A stretch of 64,000 bases of DNA from Halomonas binhaiensis (GCF_008329985.2 NZ_CP038437.2:1488001-1552000); one strand, 5' to 3'; positions 1-8,876 are shown, counted from the first letter of the stretch. Made by a program: numbers and translations. Notes: a model not told the origin generated them from the letters alone.

Positions 1-227
1 GGGAGAGTCCTCTGGGCAAGACGCCCTCGCGAGAGATCATCAAGTCCAAGGTGGTCGTCGAAGGCTATCCCGCTGCGGAGATCATCCGCTATGCCACACG
101 TCATGACTGCGACATGATTGTCATGGCCACCAACAAGCGCGGCTTCACTGCTTCCTATGCAGGCAAGGTCACCAAAGGAGTGATCAAGCGTGCCAGTGTT
201 CCGGTCGTGGTGGTGCCTCCGGTGTAG
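1..227 (+). CDS. Universal stress protein (UspA family), C-terminal part
   Basis: The frame is open from the left edge and stops at 225-227, so only about the last 74 residues of a Usp domain are present. The visible part has the family's core. A hydrophobic strand with MIVMATNKRGF is followed by GKVTKGVIKRASVPVVVV, which corresponds to the nucleotide-binding G-2x-G-9x-G-(S/T) region and the last beta strand of the Rossmann-like fold. Usp proteins are small cytoplasmic, often ATP-binding dimers induced by starvation or stress. The glycine loop is looser than the canonical ATP-binding version, so nucleotide binding is uncertain. The start lies outside the window. Confidence 0.85.
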   Translation, partial: ESPLGKTPSREIIKSKVVVEGYPAAEIIRYATRHDCDMIVMATNKRGFTASYAGKVTKGVIKRASVPVVVVPPV

Positions 228-331
228 CAACGAATGGGGATTTAGCGCATGGAAGATTGGAATATGACGGATATCGGAGAGGGTGAGGCTGATAAAGTAT
301 CGTAAGCAGGTGGAAGGTAAAAATGTTGAAA

Positions 332-361
332 CTATCAGGCTGCTTTCGGGCAGCCTGATAG
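332..361 (-). terminator. Hairpin downstream of the small exported protein gene
   Basis: A perfect 12-bp inverted repeat (CTATCAGGCTGC / GCAGCCTGATAG) encloses a 6-nt loop. Read on the minus strand it is followed by TTTCAACATTTTT, which makes a reasonable rho-independent terminator for the gene ending at 378. It could also stop the stress-protein transcript from the other side. Confidence 0.65.
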
Positions 362-377
362 CAAGAAGATAGATGCT

Positions 378-596
378 TTACTTGGCATCGTCTTCCATTG
401 ATTCCTGAATCAACATCTTGAGTTCTGCAATTTGATCTTCCAAGGAAGTGAGCCGATCTTCCATGCTCATTTCTGCCACATCATGATTCTTGCTCAGTGT
501 TTCCTGGGATTGCTTGAGTGCCGTCGACTCCATGGCAGAGGCGCCACCAGCTGCCAGAAGGGAAATGAGAGCCGTTGCAATAAGATATTTCTTCAT
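378..596 (-). CDS. Small exported coiled-coil protein, function unknown
   Basis: This 72-residue protein has a typical Sec signal peptide (MKKYLIATALISLLAAGGASA) and a mature part of about 50 residues rich in Glu, Met and Leu. The C-terminal half (DRLTSLEDQIAELKMLIQES) has heptad spacing typical of a short coiled coil, so it may act as a periplasmic oligomer. An ATG three codons upstream (603-605) is next to AAAAGG with no spacing. The internal ATG at 594-596 has AGGA at a good distance and is preferred. There is no lipobox cysteine, so it is not an Lpp-type lipoprotein. I do not recognise the family. Confidence 0.6.
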   Translation of the reverse strand: MKKYLIATALISLLAAGGASAMESTALKQSQETLSKNHDVAEMSMEDRLTSLEDQIAELKMLIQESMEDDAK

Positions 597-738
597 TATC
601 TGCATCCTTTTGTCAAATTAATACCTGGTTATCCAGGTTATTCATACCAGATGTTTCATGTGCCAGAGCACGGTTATACGAGTTTTAGCCAGCCAATGTG
701 GTGTGGCATAGCGCTTTGTTTACGTACCTGGGCATTCC

Positions 739-1257
739 TTACAGGTGAAACTCAAAATCTGCTGAATTTTTTTCAATGATCTGTATCGCACTGTCGGCGA
801 CTACGCACAGAGCTGCGCCGAGCAACACGATGTCCTTGAACAGGAAGCCGCCAAACAGGGATGGGAAAGGCAATGTATTGCCACTGCTGCTGGTGTGCAG
901 GACCCCTGGTGCGCTCAGCAGAAAGGTAATGGTCGTCAGAAAGATGATAGAGGCAATAATGCCGCCAGCCAGAGAGGCTTTGCTTGAAATTGGGTACAAG
1001 GCCAGCAGAATGCCGGCGACTATCTCGACGCTGCCAATCAGGATGGATGCTTGATGGATATCAAGGAAACCGTACAGCCAGGAAATCAGAGGAGAAGAGC
1101 TTATGATGCCTCTGATAGCATGTGCTTCATCCGGGTGAAACTTGAAGACTCCAATCCATAATAGAGTTATTGCGACACCATACAGTGCGATGTAAAACCC
1201 TATTTTGTGTATTGAAATAGATGAGTGGATTTCTGTATCGCTTGTTATATCGCTCAT
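739..1257 (-). CDS. DUF417 family inner-membrane protein (RclC/YkgB-like)
   Basis: This 172-residue protein has four predicted membrane segments. It matches the DUF417 pattern through WIGVFKF near the first segment, SSPLISWLYGF, GSVEIVAGILLAL and the C-terminal KDIVLLGAALCVVADSA. Escherichia coli RclC, of this family, belongs to the reactive-chlorine resistance operon with RclA and RclB. No rclA, rclB or rclR homologue is visible here, so a role in oxidant stress is only suggested by family. The protein is slightly shorter than RclC, lacking part of the loop after the second segment. AGGA lies 10 nt before the ATG. Confidence 0.75.
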   Translation of the reverse strand: MSDITSDTEIHSSISIHKIGFYIALYGVAITLLWIGVFKFHPDEAHAIRGIISSSPLISWLYGFLDIHQASILIGSVEIVAGILLALYPISSKASLAGGIIASIIFLTTITFLLSAPGVLHTSSSGNTLPFPSLFGGFLFKDIVLLGAALCVVADSAIQIIEKNSADFEFHL

Positions 1258-1668
1258 GGTTCTATCGTCCTGAATGCGCTCTCATGGTGATCCGTTGTTG
1301 TTGAAAGACGCTGAAAAAAGAATCCACATTTCTTGGCGCCATGCTGGTTGGACGCTTGGTGATGGTCATTCCTTACAGCGCAACTCATAGAAATACCGCA
1401 TTAATTTTCGCTGGCATCGGAGCATTGCATATCATCAGTCACCATACTTAAAGGGCCCGACACATACGTTTGTCGTAATGTGTCAGGCACAGAAAGCGGG
1501 TTATTGGTGAGGATGTACGGTCGACAAGAATGAATCGGCCAGTATTACTGAGCCCGGGGCGGGTTCAGAACCTGCCAACAACTCATGTCGGCACCTTGGT
1601 TCTGGCAGTTCTGGCTTCAGCGAATATCAGTTATCAAGCTGAATTGTCATGGCAGATGGACGAAACAA
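1258..1668. other. Intergenic region with one inverted repeat
   Basis: No gene is supported in these 411 bp. The only clear structure is an imperfect palindrome at 1459-1484 with 7-bp arms GACACAT / ATGTGTC and an inner ACG/CGT pair. It could be an operator or a weak terminator. A short frame at 1530-1739 has no ribosome-binding site and runs into the IclR gene on the other strand, so it is not called. Confidence 0.4.
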
Positions 1669-2451
1669 TCAGTTTTCGCTCCATAGCGTGTCCTGCAGGT
1701 TACCTGCAATGCGCCGCATCAGCGGTACCCATTCCTTGAGGCTGTCGATGCTGTGGCGCAGGCGTGGGGCATGAATGGCCAGTGCCGCCTGGATGCGTCC
1801 TGCCTGGTCGTAGACCGGGACCGCCACGGCGACCATGCCCTGGATGAATTCCTCATCGTCGATGCTGAGTTCATCTGTCGCAATGCGCTCCAGGCGCAGC
1901 TCAAGTTCCTGGATGTCGGTGGCGGTATAGGGCGTATAGTCCTCCAGCGTCAGATGCTTGAGCAGGCTTCTGCGCTGCGCTGGCGGCATCAGGGCCAGGA
2001 ACAGCTTGCCGCTGGCGGTGCAGTGCAAGGGCAGCAGTGACCCGGGGGGGAGCTGGATACGCACTGGCCAGTTAGTCTCGACCCTTTCGTAGTACAACAC
2101 TTCATGGCCGTGCAACAGTGTCAGGTTGCAGGTTTCCCCGACTTCATCGGCGAGGCGCTTGAGCTGCATGCGACAGGGTGCCTTGAGGCTTTCATTGGCC
2201 AGTACTCCCATGGCCATTCTGTGCAGGCGCTCACCAGGCAGCAGGTGACGACCTTCCACGTCCTTTACCACCAGCGCCTGTTCTTCAAGTTGCTTGAGCA
2301 GGCGATGCAGGGTCGGCTTGGGAATATCGAAACGACGTTCCAGGTCCGCTGCACTGAGACCATGGGGAGTGGTGGCGATGGCTTCCAGCAGCATCAGTCC
2401 GCGTTGCAGGGTGGAATTGGTGGTGTTGCGGCTGGGACTGTCGGTGGGCAT
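1669..2451 (-). CDS. IclR family transcriptional regulator
   Basis: The protein has 260 residues. An N-terminal winged helix-turn-helix (about residues 14-75, including LSAADLERRFDIPKPTLHRLLKQLE) is followed by the IclR ligand-binding domain. That domain carries LPLHCTASGKLFLALMPP and the late GMVAVAVPVYDQ segment typical of the family. A longer frame begins at 2487, but the ATG at 2449-2451 has AAGGAC at correct spacing. The gene lies directly downstream of dctM on the same strand, so it probably senses the TRAP substrate and controls that operon and/or the divergent dehydrogenase. The ligand is unknown. Confidence 0.9.
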   Translation of the reverse strand: MPTDSPSRNTTNSTLQRGLMLLEAIATTPHGLSAADLERRFDIPKPTLHRLLKQLEEQALVVKDVEGRHLLPGERLHRMAMGVLANESLKAPCRMQLKRLADEVGETCNLTLLHGHEVLYYERVETNWPVRIQLPPGSLLPLHCTASGKLFLALMPPAQRRSLLKHLTLEDYTPYTATDIQELELRLERIATDELSIDDEEFIQGMVAVAVPVYDQAGRIQAALAIHAPRLRHSIDSLKEWVPLMRRIAGNLQDTLWSEN

Positions 2452-2551
2452 GGGCGGTCCTTGTCTCGTTCTTGGCAACAAATTCATTCAGATTGGCACA
2501 GGCCCTATGATACTGCGGGAAATGAGACAGCGCGGTAAATGGCATGCCGGA

Positions 2552-2577
2552 TGGCAACTCCCGTCAGGGAGATGCCA
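2552..2577 (-). terminator. Hairpin overlapping the dctM stop codon
   Basis: TGGCA-A-CTCCC-GTCA-GGGAG-A-TGCCA forms a long stem with a single A/A mismatch, and the dctM stop codon sits in the loop. No T-run follows on the minus strand. It may attenuate read-through from dctM into the IclR gene, or protect the mRNA 3' end, rather than being a classical terminator. Confidence 0.4.
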
Positions 2578-3844
2578 CCAGGAACAAGGACAGGTTCGGC
2601 CATAGTGAAATGGCGATCCAGCATGCCATCAGTGCCAGGAAGTAAGGAATGACGAACTTGACCAGTCGCAGATAAGGAATGCCGGTAATGCTGCTGGCCA
2701 CATACAGGTTGAGGCCGAACGGCGGCGTGATGAAACCGATGGCTGCACCGACCAGGAAGATCACGGCGAAGTGGATCGGGTCGATACCGACATTCTGGGC
2801 GATGGGAGCCAGGATCGGCGCCAGGATAATGGTGACAGGCAAGCTTTCCAGAATCATGCCGGCAAGCAGGATGATCAGCATGCAGGCGGCAAGGATCAAG
2901 TAGCGGTTGCCCAGGCCAGTGAGCAGATCCTCCAGCATCTGGCCGGCACCCAGCACGGACAGCAACTGCTGCATGACCACGGAGATGGCGATCAAGGGAG
3001 CCAGCATGCCGGCAATCTGACCGGAGCGCAGCATGATGCTGGGCAGGGCCGTAAGACGGATCTCACGGGTAATGGCCAAACCGGCGATCAGGGTGAAGCC
3101 CACGGTGATGGCGGCAGCTTCGGTAGGAGAGAACATTCCCGAGTAGATGCCATACAGCACCACGCCGATGGTCGCAAAGCCCAGGTAGGCCCGAAGGGCA
3201 AAGCGGGCACTGGTACCGGCCCGAAAAGATATCAGGGTTCCCCAGCCATGTCGCCGGGCCACCAGGTGGCAAGCCAGCATCATGCCCAGCACCATCATTG
3301 CACCAGGGACCATGCCGGCAATGAACAGGTCGCTGATCGACAGGTTCATCATGAACCCATAGACAATGAAGATGATGCTGGGAGGGATGATGATACCGAC
3401 GGTGCCACCAGAAGCGGCGGTGGCCGCAGCGAAGCGCTCATCGTAGCCATTCTTGATCATTTCAGGTTGCATGATCGAGCCGATGGTCGCTGTCGTCCCC
3501 GCATTGGAGCCAGAGATGGCGGCGAACAGACCACAGGCACCGAGCGAGGCCATGCCCATGCCTCCACGTAGCCAGCCGGTAATCGAGTAGGCAAAGTCCG
3601 ACAAGCGCTTGGCAATCCCGGCGGCGTTGATCAGGTCTCCGGTGAGAATGAAGAGTGGCAGGGCCAGCAGGCCGAAGAAGCTCAAGCCCTGGAACAGGGT
3701 GACGCCGATATTGGCCAGGGTGAAGTCAATGATCAGGCTGGTGCCGACCACCCACAGGCCAATGACCAGGAAAATGGGGACTCCCAACAGGAAGAACAGG
3801 GTACAGCCGGCCGTCGTCAGGCCGATCAGCATGCCGTCAGTCAT
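2564..3844 (-). CDS. dctM: TRAP transporter large permease (DctM)
   Basis: This 426-residue, very hydrophobic protein belongs to the DctM/SiaM family of 12-helix membrane subunits of tripartite ATP-independent periplasmic transporters. These couple solute uptake to the sodium or proton gradient. Family segments include LFAAISGSNAGTTATIGSIM, SGGTVGIIIPPSIIFIVYG and the C-terminal IGFITPPFGLNLYV. The frame is open to 4114, but the upstream part is out-of-family sequence overlapping dctQ. The ATG at 3842-3844 has AGGAGG seven bases before it and begins the family's N-terminus. It forms an operon with dctP and dctQ, with an 11-nt gap after dctQ. Confidence 0.93.
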   Translation of the reverse strand: MTDGMLIGLTTAGCTLFFLLGVPIFLVIGLWVVGTSLIIDFTLANIGVTLFQGLSFFGLLALPLFILTGDLINAAGIAKRLSDFAYSITGWLRGGMGMASLGACGLFAAISGSNAGTTATIGSIMQPEMIKNGYDERFAAATAASGGTVGIIIPPSIIFIVYGFMMNLSISDLFIAGMVPGAMMVLGMMLACHLVARRHGWGTLISFRAGTSARFALRAYLGFATIGVVLYGIYSGMFSPTEAAAITVGFTLIAGLAITREIRLTALPSIMLRSGQIAGMLAPLIAISVVMQQLLSVLGAGQMLEDLLTGLGNRYLILAACMLIILLAGMILESLPVTIILAPILAPIAQNVGIDPIHFAVIFLVGAAIGFITPPFGLNLYVASSITGIPYLRLVKFVIPYFLALMACWIAISLWPNLSLFLVASP

Positions 3845-3855
3845 CTCTTGGCCTC

Positions 3856-4518
3856 CTAATCCATGATCGAAGGTTGCAGATTGAAGGGTTCTCGGCGCCG
3901 GTAGCGTCGAATGTCGATGATCAGGTTCTGCATGACCCGAATAAGGATCAATATCCAGGCCATTGGCGTAGCGAGGTAGAACCACCACTGCATGACATTG
4001 TCGGTGCCGGGAACAATGGCAAAGTTCATGCGTGCCAGTGCGACTTGATCGAGGGTGAAGTGAATGACCATGGCGCCGAAGCCGATCCACAGCACTGCAT
4101 CGAGCCATTGACACAGAAATTGACCGGTGTAGGGCAGGCGCATGCGTATTTCGTTGAGCGACAGGTGGCTACGCTGCTTGACGTTCAGGGAGGCACCGAA
4201 CCAGGTCAGCCACAGGAACAGCAGGATCGGGATGCTGGTGCTCCATGAGGCCTGCTGGCTGAAAACAAAGCGCCGAATGACCTCGACAAAGATGATGCCG
4301 GCCATGCCGCTGTACGACACCAGGATGACGCACTTTTCCAGATTGGCATCGAGCCATCTGAGTGGTAACAGCCAGCGTGATGCGGCTGATCCGGGAGTGC
4401 TCTGGGATGTTTCATCGCTGCCCATTGGTCTGCTCTGGTCCTGGCCTGCATGATGGCGGCTGCTGGGAGAGTGGCTGGGAGAGTGGCTGGACGGGGGACT
4501 GGAAGGAAATGAGTGCAT
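3856..4518 (-). CDS. dctQ: TRAP transporter small permease (DctQ)
   Basis: This 220-residue protein carries the four-helix DctQ domain, starting near residue 55 and including SIPILLFLWLTWFGASLNVKQ and the loop before HLSL. It supports the large permease in the TRAP membrane complex. The N-terminus is unusual: about 50 Ser/Pro/His-rich residues containing a tandem SHSP-SHSP repeat encoded by a 12-bp DNA duplication (4463-4486). The start ATG (4516-4518) shares one base with the dctP stop, with GGAGG five bases upstream, which indicates translational coupling. Family members normally start much closer to the first helix, so the N-terminal tail is a lineage addition. Confidence 0.9.
   Translation of the reverse strand: MHSFPSSPPSSHSPSHSPSSRHHAGQDQSRPMGSDETSQSTPGSAASRWLLPLRWLDANLEKCVILVSYSGMAGIIFVEVIRRFVFSQQASWSTSIPILLFLWLTWFGASLNVKQRSHLSLNEIRMRLPYTGQFLCQWLDAVLWIGFGAMVIHFTLDQVALARMNFAIVPGTDNVMQWWFYLATPMAWILILIRVMQNLIIDIRRYRRREPFNLQPSIMD
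4463..4486. repeat. 12-bp tandem duplication inside dctQ
   Basis: CTGGGAGAGTGG occurs twice back to back, at 4463-4474 and 4475-4486, followed by a third degenerate copy. The period is a multiple of three, so the reading frame is kept and it encodes the SHSP repeat of the DctQ tail. Confidence 0.8.
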
Positions 4519-5747
4519 CAGGCCCTCCACCAGCGTTGCGGCGCTACATTGACGGCCGCCAGTTCCTTGGGAACCTCTCTGGCCAGGGCGTAGATTTCTT
4601 CATAGACATCAATGTCCCCTGCCCAACTGTTGAGCCGCTCGCGCCACTGTTCCCAAGGCTCCGGGTTGAACTTCGGCGCGCAGCGCTGCTCGGCTTCGGC
4701 CCGGACTTCATCCGACAGCGGCGCGACGCGAACATTGTGCTTGGCAAATACGGTGTCGGCAGCGGGGTGCTCGGTAGCGCCCACGATTTCGAAGCGTCCG
4801 CCTTCATTCATGCCCTGGGTGTAGATCTGCGCGGTATAGGCCGATTCCATGACCTGGTCTTGCAGTTCGGAGCCGAGGCTATCGAATTTGGGCAGGCTCA
4901 TGGCGGTGTGTTCTGTGCCAGCAAAGAAGCGCAGGTCGACGGCCTGAGAGATGACGGGGGCCATGCCTGCATAAGCGACGGCGCTCATCCATGTCTCGGC
5001 ACCATCCAGCAAGCCTTGACGCAGCCCATCCAGGGTTTCTTCCCATGCTACGGGTACTGGATTCAGGCCGAGCTGTTCCATGGCAATGCGACCCAACTGG
5101 GTGCCGGTGACTCGGTTCTTGGTGCCTTGCAGGTCATCCAGACTGGTGACCAGCGGCTTGTCCTTCCACTTCAGCCCCATCATCAGGCCACGCAGGTCGC
5201 AGTGGGTGAACAGGAACTGCAACTGGTGACGCTGGCGCAAGGGTTCGCGCAGCAACTTCTCGCTGCGTGGGTCGTAGAAGAAATGGAACATCGAGGCCAC
5301 GCTGGGGAACAGATAGGCGAAATCCAGCACGTTGAGGTAAGGCGCGCCGCCTGCGGAGTTCTGCGTCGAGGCCGAGAAGATATCGACGATTCCCTGTTGA
5401 GTCTTGCTGACACAGTCGAGCTGATTACACACCTCATTGCTGCCCATGAACTCCACCCGGATGGCTCCGTTGGTGCGTTCTTCCAGGTCGCGGGCAAAGA
5501 ACAGCTGGCCCGATTTCTGTATCTGCAGATTGCGCTCATTGAAGCCTGAAGCACCGAACCGGAGCTGAAACTTGGGCTCGGTCTGGTAGCGACGTTGCTG
5601 CTCTTTCTCGGCCGCTCGGGCCAGGCCGGATGCACCAAGGCCTGCACCAAGCCCTGTGACGGCCAAGAGAGTGGAGGTAAGGCCGAAGCGGCTGGATATA
5701 TCGAGGAAATCGCGACGCGATAGCGTCGAATGCTGGCGTGAAGTCAT
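4518..5747 (-). CDS. dctP: TRAP transporter substrate-binding protein (DctP), Tat-type signal
   Basis: This 409-residue protein is the periplasmic solute receptor of the TRAP system. The N-terminus has a twin-arginine motif (SRRDFLD) and a hydrophobic stretch ending ARA, so it is probably exported folded by Tat. The mature part shows the DctP fold: FFARDLEERTNGAIRVEF, GIVDIFSASTQ, LDDLQGTKNRVTGT (containing the family arginine that contacts a ligand carboxylate) and AETWMSAV. It is the first gene of dctP-dctQ-dctM. The divergent partner across the 258-bp region is a GMC dehydrogenase, so the transported solute is probably its substrate or a precursor. Confidence 0.92.
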   Translation of the reverse strand: MTSRQHSTLSRRDFLDISSRFGLTSTLLAVTGLGAGLGASGLARAAEKEQQRRYQTEPKFQLRFGASGFNERNLQIQKSGQLFFARDLEERTNGAIRVEFMGSNEVCNQLDCVSKTQQGIVDIFSASTQNSAGGAPYLNVLDFAYLFPSVASMFHFFYDPRSEKLLREPLRQRHQLQFLFTHCDLRGLMMGLKWKDKPLVTSLDDLQGTKNRVTGTQLGRIAMEQLGLNPVPVAWEETLDGLRQGLLDGAETWMSAVAYAGMAPVISQAVDLRFFAGTEHTAMSLPKFDSLGSELQDQVMESAYTAQIYTQGMNEGGRFEIVGATEHPAADTVFAKHNVRVAPLSDEVRAEAEQRCAPKFNPEPWEQWRERLNSWAGDIDVYEEIYALAREVPKELAAVNVAPQRWWRA

Positions 5748-5883
5748 GGTGCGCCTCTCGGATGTTGTCGTTGTGATCTCAGTCAGCGAGTGCTGCCGGA
5801 TCTCGGAGGGACCGCTTTTACACCTTCAACATAGAAGCCGATTTTTTATCCATCAAGAAAAAATGAGAAGATTTGTCTCAATA

Positions 5884-5912
5884 TTGATGTTTTTATTCTT
5901 TGTGACCATATT
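5884..5912 (+). promoter_or_regulatory. Candidate sigma-70 promoter for the GMC dehydrogenase
   Basis: In the AT-rich divergent region TTGATG (5884-5889) is followed after 17 bp by CATATT (5907-5912). A short inverted repeat TGAGA/TCTCA at 5864-5880 lies just upstream and could be a site for the neighbouring IclR regulator. Assigned by eye only. Confidence 0.3.
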
Positions 5913-6005
5913 ATTTGGAACAATGTGTATCGCTAAAATGGTTGTGTGCCCATGACATCATCGCAACGCGTGACCTTTGATCGACACAAGGACAGGGCTG
6001 GACAC

Positions 6006-7730
6006 ATGGAAAGCGCTCGTCATATGGAGAACTCTCAAGACGTGAACAGAACGCTGGAACGCTTTGACTACGTGATCATCGGGGCTGGTTCGGCTGGCTG
6101 TGTGCTGGCCAATCGGCTCAGCGAAGATCCACAGGTTTCGGTGCTGCTGCTGGAAGCGGGGGGCTCAGACTGGAATCCCTGGATTCATGTGCCGGTAGGC
6201 TATTTCAAGACCATGCATAACCCTGCTACCGACTGGTGCTATTTGACCGATCCGGACGACGGCATCAACGGGCGGCGCCTGCAATGGCCAAGAGGCAAGG
6301 TGCTGGGCGGCTCAAGTTCGCTGAATGGACTGCTGTACATTCGCGGCCAGCGCCAGGACTACGATGACTGGGCCGCGGCAGGCAACCACGGTTGGGACTA
6401 CGCCTCGGTACTGCCGTATTTCAAGAAGTCGGAATGCCAGGAGCGCGGCGCAGATGAGTTCCATGGGGTCGATGGGCCCCTGAAAGTCTCCGACCTGCGC
6501 CTGCGAAGAGAAATTGCCGAGCGCTTCATCCTGGCGGCCAAGGCAGCCGGTATTCCGGAAAACCCGGATGTAAATGGCGCTACCCAGGAAGGTGTGGGGT
6601 ACTTCCAGCAGACTTCCTACAAAGGTTTTCGTTGTTCCACTGCCAAGGCGTTCCTGCGCCCGGCGCTGTCACGCCCCAACCTGACATTGATCAAGCGCGC
6701 CCACTGCCAGAAATTGCTGTTTGCGGATGATCTGTTTGCCGCTGAACGGCGCTCAGATGAAGGAGCCCGTGAGGTGAATGGCCCGGAGGATGCCTCATCC
6801 ATCAAGCGCATCGCAGGGGTGGAGTTCATGGTGGATGGCGCCAGGCGGCGAGTGCAGGCACGGCGTGAGGTGCTGCTGTCTAGCGGGGCGATTGGTTCGC
6901 CGCAGATTCTGCAATGCTCGGGTATTGGTGACCCGCAGCATCTGAACAGTGTCGGCGTGACTTGCCGGCATGCCTTGCCCGGCGTCGGGGAGAACCTTCA
7001 GGATCATCTGCAGGTTCGCCTGGTGTTCAAGACCCGTTGTCGAACGCTCAACGATGAAGTGCGCCACCCCCTGAAACGACTGGTCGCAGGCGCACAATAC
7101 CTGCTTTCCCGTACCGGTCCGCTGACCCTTGCGGCCAGCCAGGTGTGTGTATTCACCCATTCACGGGAAGGGCTGTCACGGCCGGATATCCAGTTCCACA
7201 TGCAGCCGCTGTCTGCCGACAAGCCTGCCGAAGGGGTGCATCCGTTTTCTGCCTTTACTTCGTCGGTATGCCAGTTGCGTCCTGCCAGCCGTGGTTCGAT
7301 ACGTATCACCAGTGCCGATGCTTCAGTCTATCCGTCGATTCAGCCGCGCTACCTGAGTAGCGCAGAAGATCAGCGTGTGGTCGTTGATGCCATCAAGGTG
7401 GCACGACGCATTGCCATGCAGGCGCCATTGGCCGAGGTAATCAGCGAAGAGTACGTCCCGGGCAGTGGCTACCAGAGTGATGAGCAACTGCTGGACGCGG
7501 CCCGCCAGTATAGCCAGACGATCTATCACCCCGCCGGTACCTGCAAGATGGGCCAGGATGCCATGGCTGTGGTCGATGAGCGGCTACGAGTTCATGGGCT
7601 TGAAGGGTTGCGGGTAGTGGATGCCTCGATCATGCCGGTGATCGTGTCCGGCAACACCAATGCACCGACCATCATGATTGCCGAAAAAGCAGCCGACATG
7701 ATCAAGCAGGACTGCCTGGCCCGATCATGA
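6006..7730 (+). CDS. GMC-family FAD-dependent dehydrogenase (choline-dehydrogenase-like)
   Basis: This protein of about 574 residues oxidises an alcohol group using FAD. The N-terminal dinucleotide motif VIIGAGSAGCVLANRLSE is followed by GMC signature 1 (PRGKVLGGSSSLNGLLYIRG) and signature 2 (GAIGSPQILQCSGIGDP). The C-terminal catalytic block is YHPAGTCKMG (active-site His) and GNTNAPT (Asn). An insertion of about 25 charged residues (around ERRSDEGAREVNGPEDAS) interrupts the substrate domain. Starts at GTG 5946 or ATG 5952 are possible, but neither has a ribosome-binding site. Family members include choline and alcohol dehydrogenases and the membrane-associated isethionate dehydrogenase IseJ. 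The real substrate is unknown. Confidence 0.88.
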   Translation: MESARHMENSQDVNRTLERFDYVIIGAGSAGCVLANRLSEDPQVSVLLLEAGGSDWNPWIHVPVGYFKTMHNPATDWCYLTDPDDGINGRRLQWPRGKVLGGSSSLNGLLYIRGQRQDYDDWAAAGNHGWDYASVLPYFKKSECQERGADEFHGVDGPLKVSDLRLRREIAERFILAAKAAGIPENPDVNGATQEGVGYFQQTSYKGFRCSTAKAFLRPALSRPNLTLIKRAHCQKLLFADDLFAAERRSDEGAREVNGPEDASSIKRIAGVEFMVDGARRRVQARREVLLSSGAIGSPQILQCSGIGDPQHLNSVGVTCRHALPGVGENLQDHLQVRLVFKTRCRTLNDEVRHPLKRLVAGAQYLLSRTGPLTLAASQVCVFTHSREGLSRPDIQFHMQPLSADKPAEGVHPFSAFTSSVCQLRPASRGSIRITSADASVYPSIQPRYLSSAEDQRVVVDAIKVARRIAMQAPLAEVISEEYVPGSGYQSDEQLLDAARQYSQTIYHPAGTCKMGQDAMAVVDERLRVHGLEGLRVVDASIMPVIVSGNTNAPTIMIAEKAADMIKQDCLARS

Positions 7731-7808
7731 ACCTGGTTCTGGTCCTAACGTGCAGGATCGAGCTCCACCATGATCGATGTCACTTCGATTCTGTCCGAGG
7801 ATGCCGTC

Positions 7809-8873
7809 ATGCCACATTCCCCGACGTCGACTGCCACCAATACGCCGAGTTCCGCCTGGCAGCGTCGCCTGGATCCGCTGCGCCAGAAGCTTCCCGGGGT
7901 GATGATCTGTATCACCATCGCCCTGGCCACGACCTTCATTGCTGATCACTACGGTGGTCCAACGCTGTTGTATGCGTTGTTGTTCGGCATGACACTGCAC
8001 TTTCTCACCGAACAAGGTCCATGTCTTGCTGGGGTTGAGTTTGCCGCGCGTACCATCCTGCGTATCGGTGTGGCGCTGTTGGGGGTGCGAATTACCCTGG
8101 AGCAGGTGGCACAACTTGGTATCGGGCCGGTGGTGACGGTAGTGGCAGGCGTCATGCTGACGATAGTGGCGGGTGCGGTGCTGGCTCGACTCATGGGGCT
8201 ATCGCGTGACCTGGGCCTGCTGACCGGTGGCGCTGTCGCCATCTGTGGAGCTTCGGCCGCGCTGGCTTTATCTGCGGCCATGCCGCGTGATGAACATAGC
8301 GAGCGCAACACCATTCTCACCGTTGTCGGGGTCACGACGCTGTCCACGGTTGCCATGGTGCTGTATCCACTGCTTGTCGGGGCGTTGAAGCTGTCTCATG
8401 TCGATGCCGGCATCTTTCTTGGCGGCACGATTCATGATGTGGCACAGGTGGTCGGGGCAGGCTATATCATCTCGGATCAGACTGGCGATGTGTCCACCTT
8501 TGTCAAACTGCTGAGAGTGGCCATGCTGGTGCCGGCAGTGATGGTGTTCATGCTGCTGTTCCGCCGGGCACGGGGCAGTGAAGAGAACAGTGAAGGGCGC
8601 GGCAAGGTGCCCATGTTCCCGCTGTTTCTGATGGCCTTCGTGGTGCTGGTGCTGATCAACAGCCTCGGGGTGATTCCCCAGGCCATGGTCGATGGCATGA
8701 CCGACCTGTCGCGCTGGTGTCTGGTCACGGCCATTGCGGCCCTGGGGATCAAGACATCGTTCCAGAAGCTTGCCGTGGTCGGCTGGAAGCCCGTCATCCT
8801 GATGGTCGCCGAGACGTTGTTCCTGCTGGCTGTTGTGCTCGTGTGTCTCTACACCGGTATCGCTGACTGGTAG
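7809..8873 (+). CDS. yeiH: YeiH family putative sulfate/sulfite exporter (UPF0324)
   Basis: This protein of about 354 residues has roughly ten membrane helices and clear family motifs: LLYALLFGMTLHFL, RIGVALLGVRITLEQV, LTGGAVAICGASAALALSAAMP and FLGGTIHDVAQVVGAGY. COG2855 proteins are proposed sulfate or sulfite exporters in several bacteria that degrade organosulfonates; the biochemical proof is limited. It follows the GMC dehydrogenase by under 80 bp and is probably co-transcribed. An in-frame ATG at 7770 is possible, but the ATG at 7809 has GAGG eight bases upstream. Confidence 0.88.
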   Translation: MPHSPTSTATNTPSSAWQRRLDPLRQKLPGVMICITIALATTFIADHYGGPTLLYALLFGMTLHFLTEQGPCLAGVEFAARTILRIGVALLGVRITLEQVAQLGIGPVVTVVAGVMLTIVAGAVLARLMGLSRDLGLLTGGAVAICGASAALALSAAMPRDEHSERNTILTVVGVTTLSTVAMVLYPLLVGALKLSHVDAGIFLGGTIHDVAQVVGAGYIISDQTGDVSTFVKLLRVAMLVPAVMVFMLLFRRARGSEENSEGRGKVPMFPLFLMAFVVLVLINSLGVIPQAMVDGMTDLSRWCLVTAIAALGIKTSFQKLAVVGWKPVILMVAETLFLLAVVLVCLYTGIADW

Positions 8874-8876
8874 CTC

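Noticed and set aside
3845..4114. Frame extension of dctM upstream of 3844
   Set aside because: The extra 90 residues are out of family and overlap dctQ; a strong AGGAGG precedes the internal ATG.
4362..5549. 395-codon plus-strand frame opposite dctP
   Set aside because: It lies antisense to a clear TRAP binding protein, has no family features and reflects GC-rich codon bias.
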